This document shows positions 43,201-56,127 of a stretch of DNA of 64,000 bases, one piece after another. The stretch is from Hirudinaria manillensis (taxonomy: Eukaryota > Annelida > Clitellata > Hirudinida > Hirudinidae): contig CM067526.1 in the NCBI GenBank assembly GCA_034509925.1, positions 11,079,629-11,143,628 on the forward strand, written 5' to 3'. A program made the translations under genes and the position numbers. The notes under the pieces are model-generated. The model was not told where the DNA came from. It did not search any database and saw only the letters and a list, made by a program, of their open reading frames with translations. Numbering within the stretch: position 1 is the first letter of the stretch; every line of letters starts with the position of its first letter.

Positions 43201-46200
43201 TTATTCAAGTGTGAGAACAAACTTCAACATGTTTATGTATAATCCTGTTTGAGTAGGTATAGCTTGCAAGGCTTTAAAATTGCAGAACTGATCAAAGTGT
43301 GACCAAGTAAGACTGAATAAATCCATGGGCCAAGTGAGCACAACAAGGCTGTCTTCAATGAACAAGAATGAGTTCCAGACTTTTGAAACAAAAAGTTATT
43401 GAGTGAATATGATTGCAATAAGTTTTCACTTTTTTATTCTGGGATTTTTATGAACATTACCTTCCCATTTGGAGATGGAGTTTTTTAATTTGAAGTTGAG
43501 ATTTGCTAGTGGTAGAATAAGAATAACCGAAGTCTGTTGCTTGATATAACTCATCCTATGCTGAGATGAGATACATGACCAGGGTTTGAGAATGAAAAGC
43601 TGAAAGTGAATCCATGAAGGTGAAGCTGACATGTGTGGGGAACATGGCTGACCTTGCCGATTTCACTCTTAGACATGAACTCTATGAATTTTATATTTTA
43701 TATTCCTGGAAAGAGAAAACTCTATCTTAAATCAGGAGAGTTGAAATCACTGAGTAAGGATCCAAGTTAAAGATTTTCAAAGCACCTTGGATGATCAGGT
43801 ATCAGGGATGTTGCAAGATGTGCTCAACTTAGCACTCTTAATGAATCGTCTTGAGATTGTTGTGTGCTGTGCTCACTATCAGGGTTGATAGTGAAGTGTG
43901 ACCGTTTAGGGCCAGATATATTATGATCCAATTGAGCAAAACAAGGCTGGCTTTAATGAAGAAGAACCAGTTCTGATCAAGTGAAACAAAAAATGCTGAG
44001 TGCAATTATTATGCTTATCGCAATCACATTCACTAATGTGATTGCGATAAGTTTTTATTCTTTAGTTTTAGAGAGAAAATACTTGCCACTTAAATACCTA
44101 ATGAATAGAAATATCATTAAATTTGGTATAAAAATAATTAAACATTAATTTTAACATTAGAAAATAAATAAATTTAGATCTTTTTCTTATATTTATTTTT
44201 AATTTAATGTAAGTTTTATTAAAAAATAAGAAACAGGACTTATAAAATAGTTCCTAGAAATATTAATCAGGTTTAATCAAACATTTAAGCAATATTTATC
44301 CATTACTACTAAACCAGAGGTTGGTAAACTTTTTTTTTACAACCTCTGCATTAAACAGATCATGAAGTTATTACATATCATGTCCTCGTCTCACCACAAA
44401 TCTTGAAAAATCTTCATTCGGTTTGAAGCAGTCTTTGGCCATGTGGGTATTTTTGCCAAAGTAAGACCATCCCTTGATTGGTTGAAATGTGCTGTCTTTA
44501 ATAAATATTACGTTTAGTATTTAAAATTTATTATTTGGGATAAAGTGAAAGCTAGATAAAGCGATATTTGTCAATTACAAATACAACTTTTTGAGCTTAC
44601 AATGTAATTAAATTTGATACCTCATTTCTATAAAATATGACAAGTCAAATTTACTCCATGGAAATTAAATCATCCACCTTAATTTAATCATTTAAATGTC
44701 TATATAAATTATATTGTCTCAGGGCCTCATAATGTCAACTTAAATATGCACAAACCATTTACTTATATTAGTCAATATCATTCATATTGTGGATATTTTT
44801 ATTGTCATATTTTTAATAGGATGTACACTTAGAATGAACAATGTTCCCTTAGAGCAAAATCCTCAGTTGTATATTTCTTTAAAATGTGAGCCTAAGTTAT
44901 TTTCTGTTTGTTTGAAGAATTCAAGAGATGAAACAAACCAAACACAATCTGCTCATCAAAGACAACAAACAAATTACTTAAAAAAGTTAAAAATAAGTTA
45001 TTGCCTTTAACTGACTTATTGTTATTCTTAACAATGAAGATGTCAACTTTATTTAAATTTGATTTTTGAGAAAGACCACAATCATCTTATACTTTCAGTT
45101 TCTAGTTAGACTCTGAAAGTATTATGTATAATTTAACTGGGTTTTTACAAGGCAAGAGCACAACATCCTCACTCAATTCTCCTAATCAAGTTCCTTATCT
45201 ATATTAAGCAAATGTGCAGGTGAACATCAAATTATAAAGTGTTATCTAGAGGCCGTGGTAGCACAACTATTCAAATCAAATGATTCAACATGCATAGATA
45301 TCATTTAATAATATTTTAAAAAGAATTCCAACTAATCGTCAATACTTTCGAAGTCAACACATATTTCATCTTTTGAGTCACTATTGTGACCAGGTTGGAC
45401 AAAAATAACCCATTAAATACAATTAAATAGAACTTTCATTAAATATTCATGTAAAATTGGAGAATTAACAATAGGAAGTCATTAACAGTTAACACAATTG
45501 TCAAAGGTTTTTCAAATTTCCAACAATTGAATCATAAATGTCAAATGAAACAAGGAAGTTTAAGAAATGTTTACATAAAACATTGTATATTGAAGTTGAT
45601 CTAAATAAATATTATAGTTGCATATAATAGGCACAAAACTCTTATAAATTGCAAAAGTCATAGAAGATTTTACAAAACATTTTTTAACTTATAAACACAT
45701 TTTACTTTCAAATGCCATCTATCAGAGGATCACATGGTTATTTGATAAAATACGATGCCATATCTGGGACCAGCCCTCCATTATTTTTAATATAATGAAG
45801 GTGAAATTACAAATTAGAATTTTATAGATAAGGAACCATTGTTAGGGAGAAATACTCTCAATAGTGAACATGCTATCATATACAAATATAACCTGAGAAA
45901 ATAATATGGCGAACAAAACATTTGTTGCTGACAATGCCCTAGTGGATCTTAAATATATTTTTAAATATTTGATGAATAATTTATTTATTGTAATTGCAAA
46001 ATATTATCATGACTATATAGTTAAATATACTTATATATGCAATATCCATTGAAAGGCTAGGTTAACTTATAAATTTTAATCATCAATTTTGATGTGGTTG
46101 TACAAACAATGGCAAGATTCTTTTGAATGTCATAAATGAGTTTAAATTTATCCGGATGATGATTTTGCAATAAACTTGCAAAAAAAAACTTGATATCAAT

Positions 46201-47702
46201 GAAAAATACATTAATTGCATATAATTTAATGAATTCACATTGCATTATGACACAGTTCAGGCTAGATCGAATGGACAATGAAGTTAATATAGTTTTTATT
46301 ATTTGTGTTTATGTGGCTTAAGTAATATTGAATAACACCAACGGGAGTTAGAGTCACTTTGGATGTCACCCTGAAGGACCAAGTGGGCAGAACACCTTGA
46401 GTAACTGGAATTCAAGTTTAGCCCTGCTTCTGTAAGACAATTGCTGGAATTATTAACACATTTAGGACTTAAATTAATCTAAATTGACCAAAATTCATCA
46501 TGAAGACCATTCACCATATCTTCTTATATGTGTTGATCCCCTTCATCAATAATCCTATGGGCATTTGCATGAACTCTCATGATGGAAGTTTAGCAGCTCT
46601 ATAGAAAGTTAGCCACAAAAACAAAAAATACTTAGACTACCTCAATGGAACAAGTCCCACCTCTAAGTGCTTAGGAAGTTCATAATATAGCAACACTGAT
46701 ACAATAACAAATGAGAAAGAATACCAATGCAAAACAAATCTATGGTTCAGTAACCCTCAACTTTTACTCAAAGATTTTCATTCAAGAAAAAGTCAAAAGT
46801 GACAAAAACCGCTCCAAAAGACATAAGAAAGTAAAAGGACCTGGTGACTGACAAATCCTAAGACTGTAAAAGATAGAGTTGTTAAAGTAAACAATCCAGT
46901 TTGATATTAATCTTAAGAAAAGCTTACTTAATAGCAAACTACTACTTTATAATAGACCTAGACCATCTAGCAGAAGAGATTAGTGACAGGGTAGTGCAAT
47001 TCTGACTAGAAACCTACAAGAATGGTGTCCACTATCAAAAATCAAGTACTTGTTCATGTCTCATAGTTACTTGTATATGGAAACCCCAGTATCTGTGATA
47101 ACCAAGCACAGGTGATAGTAGATTGCAATGAGGCAAATGACTGTTTGGAGAAATGATTCAGAAAGAGATGAAATATGAGAATGACTTTCTCAGGACTAGC
47201 CTTTGCTATGTTTGAGGTACTAGTGCTTACCAGTAATTTTACATTCATATCAATATGAATTTCAATGCTTACCTTGGACATTCACTCTGAACTTCTGAAA
47301 TAATAAAGAAAAGAGATTAAGCAAAATTTAATTATGTTTCATAGCTTAACTAGCATTGCCAACCTTGGCCAAGTGATAGTAAAACTTCCCTCTGTCAAAG
47401 CGGCAATGATGGGACCCTTCTTCTAGAGTAAGGTCAATTCGTGGATGACAAAGTAATTCCTTTTGTAATTTCTCCAACTTGTCAATGTATATGGCAAGGA
47501 GAACTATGCATACAACAGACGAACAAAAGACAGTTAACAAAAGACTGAGTGTGAGGCTACAACTTGGAATTTTTCCTCTAAGAAATCTGGTTTCTGAAGG
47601 TTTTTGTGAATTTTCTTCTAAATTTTCAAACTTCTCAATGTCTTGAATCAAATCAACAGATCTCATATCTTCTTTTCCAAACCAGTTTGCCTCTTTACGC
47701 AC
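40220..47702 (-). CDS. TNF-superfamily ligand 2 (paralogue of ligand 1), 5 exons
   Basis: Exons (minus): about 47666-47364, 47294-47273 (22-nt microexon), 46429-46370 (60 nt), 44495-44395 and 40561-40220. Phases join into 275 aa from the ATG at 47666; the frame is open to 47702 and beyond, so an upstream start or exon is possible. A membrane anchor (CSLTLSLLLTVFCSSVVCIV) follows about 35 cytoplasmic residues. The TNF domain reads CSAHLVLQ, IKGW, GTYFISVQLSFF, LFVGQKV, RQLLQQSS and STLTGLIDLESGESLSV. Exon lengths and phases mirror ligand 1 (22/16, 60/60, 101/104, 342/342). It lies in the same orientation 5 kb away, so this is a tandem duplicate. Its large last intron carries LINE B and Ty1/copia remains. 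Confidence 0.82.
41090..41605 (+). mobile_element. LINE family B, degenerate 3' fragment
   Basis: Plus-strand reading SSTVSAFANNKLLNESQI and then SRFLCNVHKYTHSF matches the end of the ORF in the copy at 25381-26224. The 3' UTR hairpin region follows at about 41545-41602 in the normal orientation. Multiple frame changes show an older copy. It lies in an intron of TNF ligand 2, directly before the copia fossil. Confidence 0.72.
41644..42565 (+). mobile_element. Ty1/copia LTR retrotransposon, broken internal deletion copy
   Basis: A 3' LTR of about 171 bp (42395-42565, TG...CA) is preceded by a purine-rich tract. The first 69 bp or so of the LTR recur at 41644-41712 with no difference that I can see. 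Between them lies part of the integrase C-terminal and linker region (TPWEVWTGKKPRISHLRIVG) and the end of the polyprotein. Most of gag and pol is missing, so it is a fossil. The near-identity of the repeated LTR portion suggests it is not old. No clear target duplication. Confidence 0.8.
42566..44394. other. TNF ligand 2 intron sequence
   Basis: AT-rich intron with no supported gene. Short loosely repeated segments occur (TTATTGAGTG/TGCTGAGTG, AACAAGGCTG near 43345 and 43940), suggesting an old local duplication of roughly 600 bp spacing. Confidence 0.4.
44496..46369. other. TNF ligand 2 intron sequence
   Basis: AT-rich, low complexity. I see no exon, RNA gene or mobile element here. Confidence 0.45.
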
Positions 47703-48175
47703 CGGGCTTGGACGAAAAATTCCGACCCTTGCAGGTCTCTAATGTAGAATTGTTGTGTTTTGCCATTTGTAAGTAAATTAAACTACTGCAACCACTTTAC
47801 ACATAATTAGCTAAAATTGTTGTTGGTGTCAAGCATAACAAAAATAGACACGGATGTTCAGCAGCACTTATAAGATAAAATCGGCCGTTTGCGCTGTCAA
47901 TAAAACCTACTTACATCATCAATTACTATTGCAGGCTACAGGCATTGTACGCTTGGGACGCCTAAGAAAGGGCCCAGAAATTTGGGTTTCTATGTCACAC
48001 TAGACCTCTGATTTGCAATTATCTGATTCCATGCATTCAAAATTAAATCCCACTTATCTCAACATTCCCCTACTTTAACAGGCAAATGAATTTTGATATA
48101 AATAACATTTTATATAAAAGTGCTTTCATGCTGTTACACTATAATCATCTAATACTATCTTTTGTCTCAAAGCAT

Positions 48176-49737
48176 TTAATCTACAGAGCTGCAACATGGA
48201 AGTTCATCAAAAAAATCATGTCCATCACTGCCTTGAGATTCATCAGAGTCATGCTTTGTAACTTCCTTAGAGACATCCTTAATGTCTTGAGGAACTTTAA
48301 TGAGGTTTACCATGGATAACCAAGATGGAGTCTCTTGTTTAGTTGCATCAACATTGGAATAAGGTGACGATGGCACCACTTTCCTGAAAGCCATGCAATG
48401 TAAATGTTCCAGTTTCTCGTACGTGCATCTCTCAAAGCCAACACTCTCGATGGCACTCCTCCAGTTTTTTGTTATGTACTGGTTGCGGTGCTGTTTACGG
48501 GAGTCGGGACATACCACCAATAAGATGCCATCTGTAATTTATGTAAAAATACTTATAATTTTTTAATAAAAAATACAATTCTAAAATTTATGTTTATTTT
48601 ATATGGATAAATTCACCACCATTGTTACGCTGTACAATATTTACATGCTGTAATTATAAATTACCAGAAATATGGATATATGATTAATCTGTTATCAATG
48701 CCTAGATTTTAAAATCTGATTTGTAACTAAGTTAACCGTCAACAAGAAGAGAATGAGCCTTCACACACGACAAAAGTCTCTGCTCGGCAGACGGAAGATA
48801 ATCAAGGAAAAGAGAGAAAATCACAACATGGAAGATGTTTGGTGGAAGCATTTCCAGGTGACCTTTCAAATTTTCCAAGTATTTTTCCAATGAAATAGTC
48901 TCAGCTGCAACATCATCAACCTCACTACTAGCTCTTCCTGGAGATGTACTGATTTTTAATTTGAGAAAGTCACACTGCAGCACAGACTGTCAATGGTCAT
49001 TAAAAGTATCATAATTAATAATTGTCTAAATTATTATATTTATTGTAAATAATTAAGTTTACTTCAACTGCTGGACATAGGTCAAGAGCAACCACGCAAA
49101 ACTTGTCGCGCTCTTTAAATGGGTTGTAGCAGCTACCAACATCTAGTATCCTGATCCTGCCATCTATGGAGTGTTTTCTAAATTGCAATCACATGAGATC
49201 ATTACTCCAGTTTCCAGACAACAATAAAAATTCTTACATCGCTTCAACCTTCGGAAAAACATTTTAACAAGTATGAAAAATTATTTTAAAAAATCCAAAT
49301 AAAAGTTAAAAAAAAACTCACATCCTCCGATGGTAGTTGGCACTGTACCATAGTGCCATTGTACTGAGAACGTTTCTGATCTTTTAGTCTTAATTTATGC
49401 AGTATGCCACCGTAAAAATATGACTCGATGTACTTGTTGCACCACATTATTCTACTGCCATCAACACTGTCACTCCAAAATCCTTTGGCTAATTGATGCA
49501 TAGCATTTGCATATTGTGATAAAAGTTGAGTGTCTGCACAGTGTTCTTCCCAAGCTAAATCTTCTCGTTCGCCTTTTAAGATGCTATCTGCGAAATTCAT
49601 TGCAAATGAGCAGACGTTTTTGTTAATCCAACTAATATTTAAATTCGCCAGCCTTTGTAATCCTTTTTCAATTTCTTGTGAACACTTTTTACAAAAGATG
49701 AAAGTATCTCGTGTGCTTCCTGGTTGGTAGACATCAT
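48176..49737 (-). CDS. BMT2: SAMTOR/BMT2 S-adenosylmethionine sensor, 6 exons
   Basis: Exons (minus): 49737-49653, 49587-49322, 49248-49238 (11-nt microexon), 49177-49063, 48986-48737 and 48531-48176. Phases give 360 aa (human about 405). The N-terminus ILSSFVKSVHKKLKKDY matches the human helical segment, followed by WEEHCAD and the Rossmann-type SAM-binding core: ILDVGSCYNPF (motif I), ALDLCPAVE with the acidic residue that binds SAM ribose in this family, CDFLKLKI, FHVVIFSLFLDYLPS, then VCPDSRKQHRN, NWRSAIESVGF and HLHCMAFRK. In animals the protein binds GATOR1-KICSTOR and inhibits mTORC1 when SAM is low. Intron 1 has no GT; phase only fits a GC donor at 49652. The C-terminal tail is shorter than human. 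The two ATG codons are adjacent. Confidence 0.9.
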
Positions 49738-50332
49738 TGCCCGAACAAGGTATGGCAACAGAACACGGTCCTTCTCGAGAACCGATAGAGAATCAAAACA
49801 AAACTTACTGAACACCAAGCAATTTAAAAGCGAATTTATTTAAATTCCCTATTTAATAAATGACTTTAAAATTTAAAGAATTATCCTTTGCTACCAATAT
49901 ACATTATCACTGACATAAATATTGTTTTGAGATTTTCAAATTGCTTAGACGAACAAACAATTACAAATTTTACTGGGCAATGTTATGTATTATTAATTAT
50001 TTGTAATATGTATTTAAATTTTACTCTTGAAAATGAAAAACAAACGTATAGAAAATGAACACAATCAATAGGTCCAGTTAAGTATAAACTTTCGACTTCT
50101 TTACACCATAATCCAATAACTAAGACCTATTTTTTGGATATTTATGCATTCCGTAACCCTATTTTCGTACGATAACTCTGTTGTAAACAAATCAATAGTG
50201 GGTATCATTGGCCGGTCCGTGGTCTGCTGGGATCCGTATCAATTCATCTGTGAGGCGGGGAATGTTCGTAGAGGGTTTACTTGATCAAAGGGGTTTTTTA
50301 TTTAGAAAGTTTTTTTTATTTGAAAAACATCT
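49738..50332. promoter_or_regulatory. Shared upstream region of SAMTOR and the F-box gene
   Basis: The two start codons face away from each other with 595 bp between them. The region is AT-rich with a GC-richer patch at about 50205-50280, close to the F-box gene. A bidirectional promoter is likely by layout; I see no definite TATA or initiator. Confidence 0.45.
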
Positions 50333-52547
50333 ATGGCCGATACTGGAGGCTCTGTGAAATTTCGAAGGATACGGTCGGTTTCGGTGTCATTTGAATTTGA
50401 TTCATCTAGAGTGTCCCAAGATGGGCTTGACCCAAAAGGAAATGAATGTGTGGGTGATCCTGGGTGCTACAGCAAGTCTCTTGGGTATGATGGAAGAACT
50501 CATTCATACGGCTCGATTTTACGGGAAACCGCTGGTCATTTTACATCAACCATGTTTTCGGATCTAGTCAATTTTATGAGAAACAAATGTTTTAATTCAA
50601 GCAAAAATTCCTGCGAGTTCCTTGATCTCCCTGATCACGTAAAGTTGATGATATTTTCAAATCTGAGTTGCAAGACTCTGGGGGTAGCTCTCTGTGTTTG
50701 TAAAGACTGGAATCTGCTCATAAGAAATCCTTCAGTGTGGACAAATATTGATTTTACAGAATTTAACTTTTGCTTGAAGTCTCACACAAATCAGCATAGG
50801 GAGTGCTCTATGCTTTGCTATCATGATTATGCAAACAGAATGAAGACCTTTATGAATTTCTTGATATCCGTCAAGCCTATAGTCAAGTTAGATGTGTTTT
50901 TTTCTCTAACGTTTACATAACATCTGCGAATTCATAACGCATTATGAATTATCTGGGTTAAGTGTTGCATTGACAGTTTTATTATTCATTCTTTAACATA
51001 ATAACATTTGATGACTTTTATTATACATGATTATTGATATAGAATGTGATATTTGAACCTGGATTTGAGGCTGTGTTTACCAAATGTTATCATCATCACC
51101 ATCGTTATTATCATTATATGATATCAAGCATTTGTTTTTTTTTAAATCATCAGACACTTGAAATTTTCATTCGACATCGGCGATCCCGACGACGGGTGGA
51201 GGGAACTCCTGCCGGACTTGTTGAAGTCGTGTCGTCTCAAGGATCTGAAGAGCGCCGACATAAACTGGACGGAGACCGTGTTCAAGAAGTCCTTCGTCCA
51301 GCAGTCCACCAGCGCCACCTGGTCTCACAGCGACTTGAAGGACTTGACTTCGAGGAGGAGGCTGAGGCAGAGGTACTTCATCAGGCTGTTTGACCTCTTC
51401 ACAGCCGTGGCGCCGAATCTGGTGGAACTGCGCCTGCCTTTCGATTGGTCGGAGAAATCCATTGAGGTTTTGATAGTTGTTGATGATGATGATGGTGATA
51501 ATGATGATGGTGATGATAAATTATAATTGTAATACTGGTAATAGATATTTAATGTATCTTTTAATGTGATTTTGTGTTTCTATTTAAGTCGTTGCTTAAT
51601 TAGTTACTCCTGAGAAAGCATGGTTTCTTTTATGTTTCAATTTCAAATTCATTTTAATTGCTGTGTTTTCAATTCTTTGGCTGCATTTTCTTTTTAAAAC
51701 TTATTTCTTTCTTTTTTATCTGCAATTAGGAATCCTTCTTAATTAACTAACTTTTCAAATTTTACATTGTTCTGAGGTGAGGAGGTTTGATCGTAATCCT
51801 ATGACATTTTTCAACGATAGGCATTGTTTTCTTAGTAACTCTTTTATGACCAATAGGTTGTGCATTTCAGCTCCTGCTTGGCTTAGCAAACGTTGAGGAG
51901 AACATGTGTTGCAGTGTTTAATAAATGTTGATAAAGACCGCAATTACCTCCCAGGCCTTCTCGCGACTGACTTCCCTGAAAGTTTTGGAATTGAAGAAGT
52001 ATTTTGCCTACGGGGTGGTGATGCCTGAGGAGTTCTCGCGTTTCCTCCGTTGCTTCCCGAGTCTGGAGAAGCTGTCCTTGGAGTTGTGGTCCGAGAATTA
52101 CGGGGGATTCCGACTTTACCAAATTGCTTCTTCCTCCCTTGTCGAGCTGGACGTTTCTCAGGTGACCGAAGTCAACCTACCTTCCGAGAATTTCTGCCTT
52201 CTGATAATGTTTAATTGACAAAATATTAAATTATATGCTAAACAAATAATTAAATTAATCTTAATGCGACTCCTCAGTGCAGAGGCGTGTACTTTGATGT
52301 CGTCGACGCTCCGAAGTTGAAGACGTACAGGGCTTCGCGCGTCCTCACCCAATGGCCCTTCGAGAACCCGAACTTCGCGTCCGATCCCCCCTGCACCTAC
52401 CGGGTGCTGGTCTGCGGTGCGCCGAACCTGGCCGCCCTGAACGACCTCGAACTTCTGCCGGACTGGAGGAACTCTCTCTACCCAGATCTCGATCGACTCC
52501 TTTCGGAGGTTTGTTTCTGCAGGGCTCACATCAGGTCCGAGACGTGA
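50333..52547 (+). CDS. F-box protein with degenerate leucine-rich repeats, 4 exons
   Basis: Exons: 50333-50886, 51154-51466, 51955-52161 and 52278-52547, joined in phase into 447 aa. The F-box is at about residues 98-145 (LDLPDHVKLMIFSNLSCKTL, then VCKDWN and PSVW), the surface that docks to SKP1 in an SCF ubiquitin ligase. The remainder forms irregular LRR-like strands (VKHLKFSFDI, PNLVELRLPF, TSLKVLELKKYF, PSLEKLSLELW, LVELDVSQCRGVYF), presumably binding substrate. The first 95 residues are polar and unassigned. The stop TGA is followed by AATAAA at 52628-52633, supporting termination here, although a donor-like GAG|GTTTGT at 52509 leaves another exon possible. The FBXO33/FBXO39/FBXL subclass is not resolved. 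Confidence 0.8.
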
Positions 52548-55500
52548 CGTTTTTTCCGCGTTTCGGGTTTTTCATTTCGAGAGGTTTTTTTGTTGAATTT
52601 TAAAATGGCAAATTATTAAAATGGCAAAATAAATTTTGTTGACGATGGCTTTCGACGCGTGCGTGCGTGCGCGACCGTTCTGCTGATGCTTCCGATGTGA
52701 TACGCCTCGGCGCGCGCGAGAATTTTTTCCCTCGTCCCGTCTCCGGCTTTTCGGACGATTTCGGAGTCTTTCCTCCGGCAAGTATTTCGGTGCTCGATAA
52801 TTTTTTCGTTTCGTCGAATCATCAGGGCATTGTTTTTGTCATGACATCGTGCGTCGTTTCTATTGCACAGTTTTTTTTTGCAATTTTATTTTTGTGGTTT
52901 GATGGTTTGTTTGTGCACAGGTTTGTTTAAATTTGCGAGCTTGAAATTACGTTCATCAAAACGTTTCGTACATCTTTGTCCATGCATCGTCTCTGCTCCG
53001 GGGAGTTCCCCAAACGTTTTCGGCTCCGGCGCCGGCCTCAGAACTCGGCGTCTGCAGCAGCGTTGACGCGTCAATTTTTAGCGACCTTCTGACCTGGGAA
53101 CGAGGGAAAGGTCCGTCATCGTCGATCGGGGACGATGCTGGCAATGCCGGTTGTTTCACTTTCCTACCTTCACATGGTGCCTTTCGTCGTTCAGGCTGAC
53201 TCGGTATTCGTTTGTTTAATTGCTTTCAAATCGTTATCTGTATAGTTAAATAATATGTTATTATTATTATTATTATTGTTATTATTATTATTACGTGACA
53301 CCTCTCTCTTGCACCTCTTGGCAAGCGCCATCTGACGAACGATTCGCTTAGATGTTGTCAATTTTGACTGTAATCAAAGGCGCTCATATCCGCCGAACCT
53401 TCTGAATCTTTGACAATCTTCAGTTGTGAGACATTGAATCACAAACGATAGTTATTGATTCTCAATTTCGAAACGAAATCAGTTTCTTAATTTCTGGAAA
53501 AAAGAACCCCGCACGCCTTTCTTCCGTTGGGTGAACGAAGCTAAAAATGGCTCGTACGATTATGAAGATATAAAAATTATTCGTTGTCGGTGTTAATTTA
53601 TGTCGCATTAAAAGCGGATATGCTGTAGTGAGGGAAAGCGGGCCCTCTTGTGAGAGAATTGGGCAATTGGTGTCCAAGATTCATGGTCGATTTGGAACTC
53701 CTTTTGTGGCTTATTGGATCGACAGTCGCGGTTGTGTGACACGACCTTGGGACGTGACAGGCTTTTCTTACGCCACGGACCAGGGACACTGTGCCACTGA
53801 CCATAACTAGTGCTCTTCCGAATCCTATGGTCAGTCTGTCTGTCTGATTGAGCAGAATCCCAGGAATGACTTGTCATGTCTATAATATTAGTTGTCTTGA
53901 AGCGACGCTGTGTACATCTGAATGCCGGAATAGTCCCGAGACATCTCGAAGAATTTAATAACGTAGGAAATGACGAAAAGGGACAAGCAATTCGCTGACC
54001 TTGTTTATTGACACTTCCAGTGTGTCAACACGGCTATTAAGATGACCAAGTAGACGTGCGCGTGGAGATCTGAATGGACAGTGGATTGAAAGCGACGCAG
54101 GCCCATTGAATGACGAACGACTTAGGTGCAAGTAGGATTTTAATTTATCTCTGTTGTTGTTATTTTTGAAACGCTTTATCCTCATTTGGACGTCATAACT
54201 AATCGTGACACTCAGACTTCATTGTGTTCACGTCAGCGCAGCTTTGAAATTTACAGGATTACGAACTAGTGACTCTGTAGGAGCTCCGTTATCCGCTAAT
54301 GTTATTTGCAAACGACCGCAGCGAGCACTTGCTCGAGAAAGTTCCCTCCCGGGCACCACTCGTCTTGGCGGCAAACCTGGCCGCCTGACCCGAGCAACCA
54401 CCTGCCTGCCTTTGCAAAACAAATAAATAAATAAATAATTAAAAAAAAAATACCGGTTGCAAAGTAGAACGGTGAATCGTGGTATTAAATGCGATTAGAT
54501 CGAAGCATTTAAATGCTATTAAGGACAGAGGTTTTCACTAACCACAGATAAATATAAACAAATTATCGACTTAATAGACTCTCTGAGCTCCAAACATAAT
54601 TAAGAGAAAGCTAAATAAATTGCGATGAGATCGGTATTTAGAGGTTATCGTGTCATATGCCTCTTTGTGTACTCAGGGATCAGCATTCGTACTAAAACAG
54701 GGAAGAGACATCTGTTTAGGCGCAACAGGAAGTTACGTAAGGTATACCAGAAATACATTGCCGGAGTTCAATACCATAACTAGTCAAACCCTCAATAAGA
54801 GAGAGACAGAATACAGCCTCACTTGGTAAGGCATGTTTGTTTTTACAAGAAAAGCAATTGTAAGAATCGTCGTGGTTGGTTATTATCCAATTATCTCGCG
54901 TTGAAATTCTCGTCGAGCGCCGTTGGCCGTGAGAAAGACTTGGTGCAAATCGACATCCATTTTCGCTTCTCAGAATTACTCTTAATTGTCCGAGAACCCC
55001 AAATAAAAGACGATTTTCACGAATTCCCGTCAGTCATGGGTCTTCTAGAAGTTTTAATTCAATTATCAACTGATTATTAGGACGCCTGTTGCAATGTTGT
55101 TGTAGTCGTCGTCGTCGTCGTCAGAGAGAAGAGAGAATTTTAGAACTCTCCCTTCCTGCCACTTGATTGCCATCATCATTGATCGTGTGAAGGCACGTGT
55201 GATAGAGACATTAGCGCTCGATAATTGCTCGAAAGGATTTCACATCAAAAGTGTCACTGAAGTATTCGACCGAAAAGATTTTGGGTCGATGCGAGAGTTG
55301 GTTCGAGACCTGCCTTTCGTTCCTTCTCCGGTCCCTGGATCTCTGGCAGTGTCTTTGCCACTCCGGCAGTCGGTCGTGCGTGGAAATCTGTCTTGCCTGA
55401 GGAATGGAGGGTTAGTGGTGAGACCGCACCAATGTGTTTTTTGTTTAATCCACTTAGTTCGGTTGAGATCCCAGACATGTAACCGTGGCAATTAAGCCGC

Positions 55501-56127
55501 CTAATTACGTAGCACAATAGACGTTTCGCACTGAAACAAATATCAAAGCAGGGCTAGGGAAGTCCCCAAAGCACAACCATGCCACTGTTCTGCTCTGTCT
55601 AATCGCCAGCGGTGGCGTGGTGGCGTTCGAGTGTAATTGCAGTTATTATGACTTAATGAGGTGCAGTTGAAAGCTCATCAATGATATTGTTGATGGCGAA
55701 CAAATTGCTGATCACAAATACGATCATCGTAAACACGCTCCTCTGCTCTTGACTCGCGGACAACACCTCGACGACCAATCGCGACGAGGTCCACCCGAGG
55801 ACTGCACGCCATTGGTTCTCTGCCAATTGAACTGGGCGGAGTTTGTCTCGCGAGTCATTCAAGTTTCTCTCGTGACGGATGGAAAGATGGTAATTGTGAC
55901 TGGACGCTTAAATGAATGGCTTCAATTAGCCTAAATTTGCATCGGTTTCTGCAGTCAATGGAGCGTTGAAAAACTGTCGAGAATCTATTTGCCATCTTAC
56001 ACTTCAATCTGCGAATTACGGAACCTGGTAAAAAGTCAAAAGGAAAACAAAAATTCGATTCTGTCTTTCGCGAATTCTTATAAACGAAAAGCATTAAGAC
56101 GCTCGTCGAAGAAGAAAGAGTATAGCA
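52548..56127. other. Non-coding interval upstream of hbn
   Basis: Holds the F-box 3' UTR (AATAAA at 52628), an (ATT)n tract at 53258-53292 and long stretches of ordinary complexity with more GC than the window average (52650-53180, 53600-54420, 54820-55880). Short open frames occur on both strands without splice support or domains. It likely includes the hbn promoter and upstream regulatory DNA. Confidence 0.5.

Noticed and set aside
53598-53877. Overlapping short frames on both strands
   Set aside because: No start context, splice sites or recognisable domain; treated as non-coding.
55295-55320. GGTTCGAGACC, a B-box-like motif, possible SINE
   Set aside because: No A-box, no tail and no second copy seen in the window.
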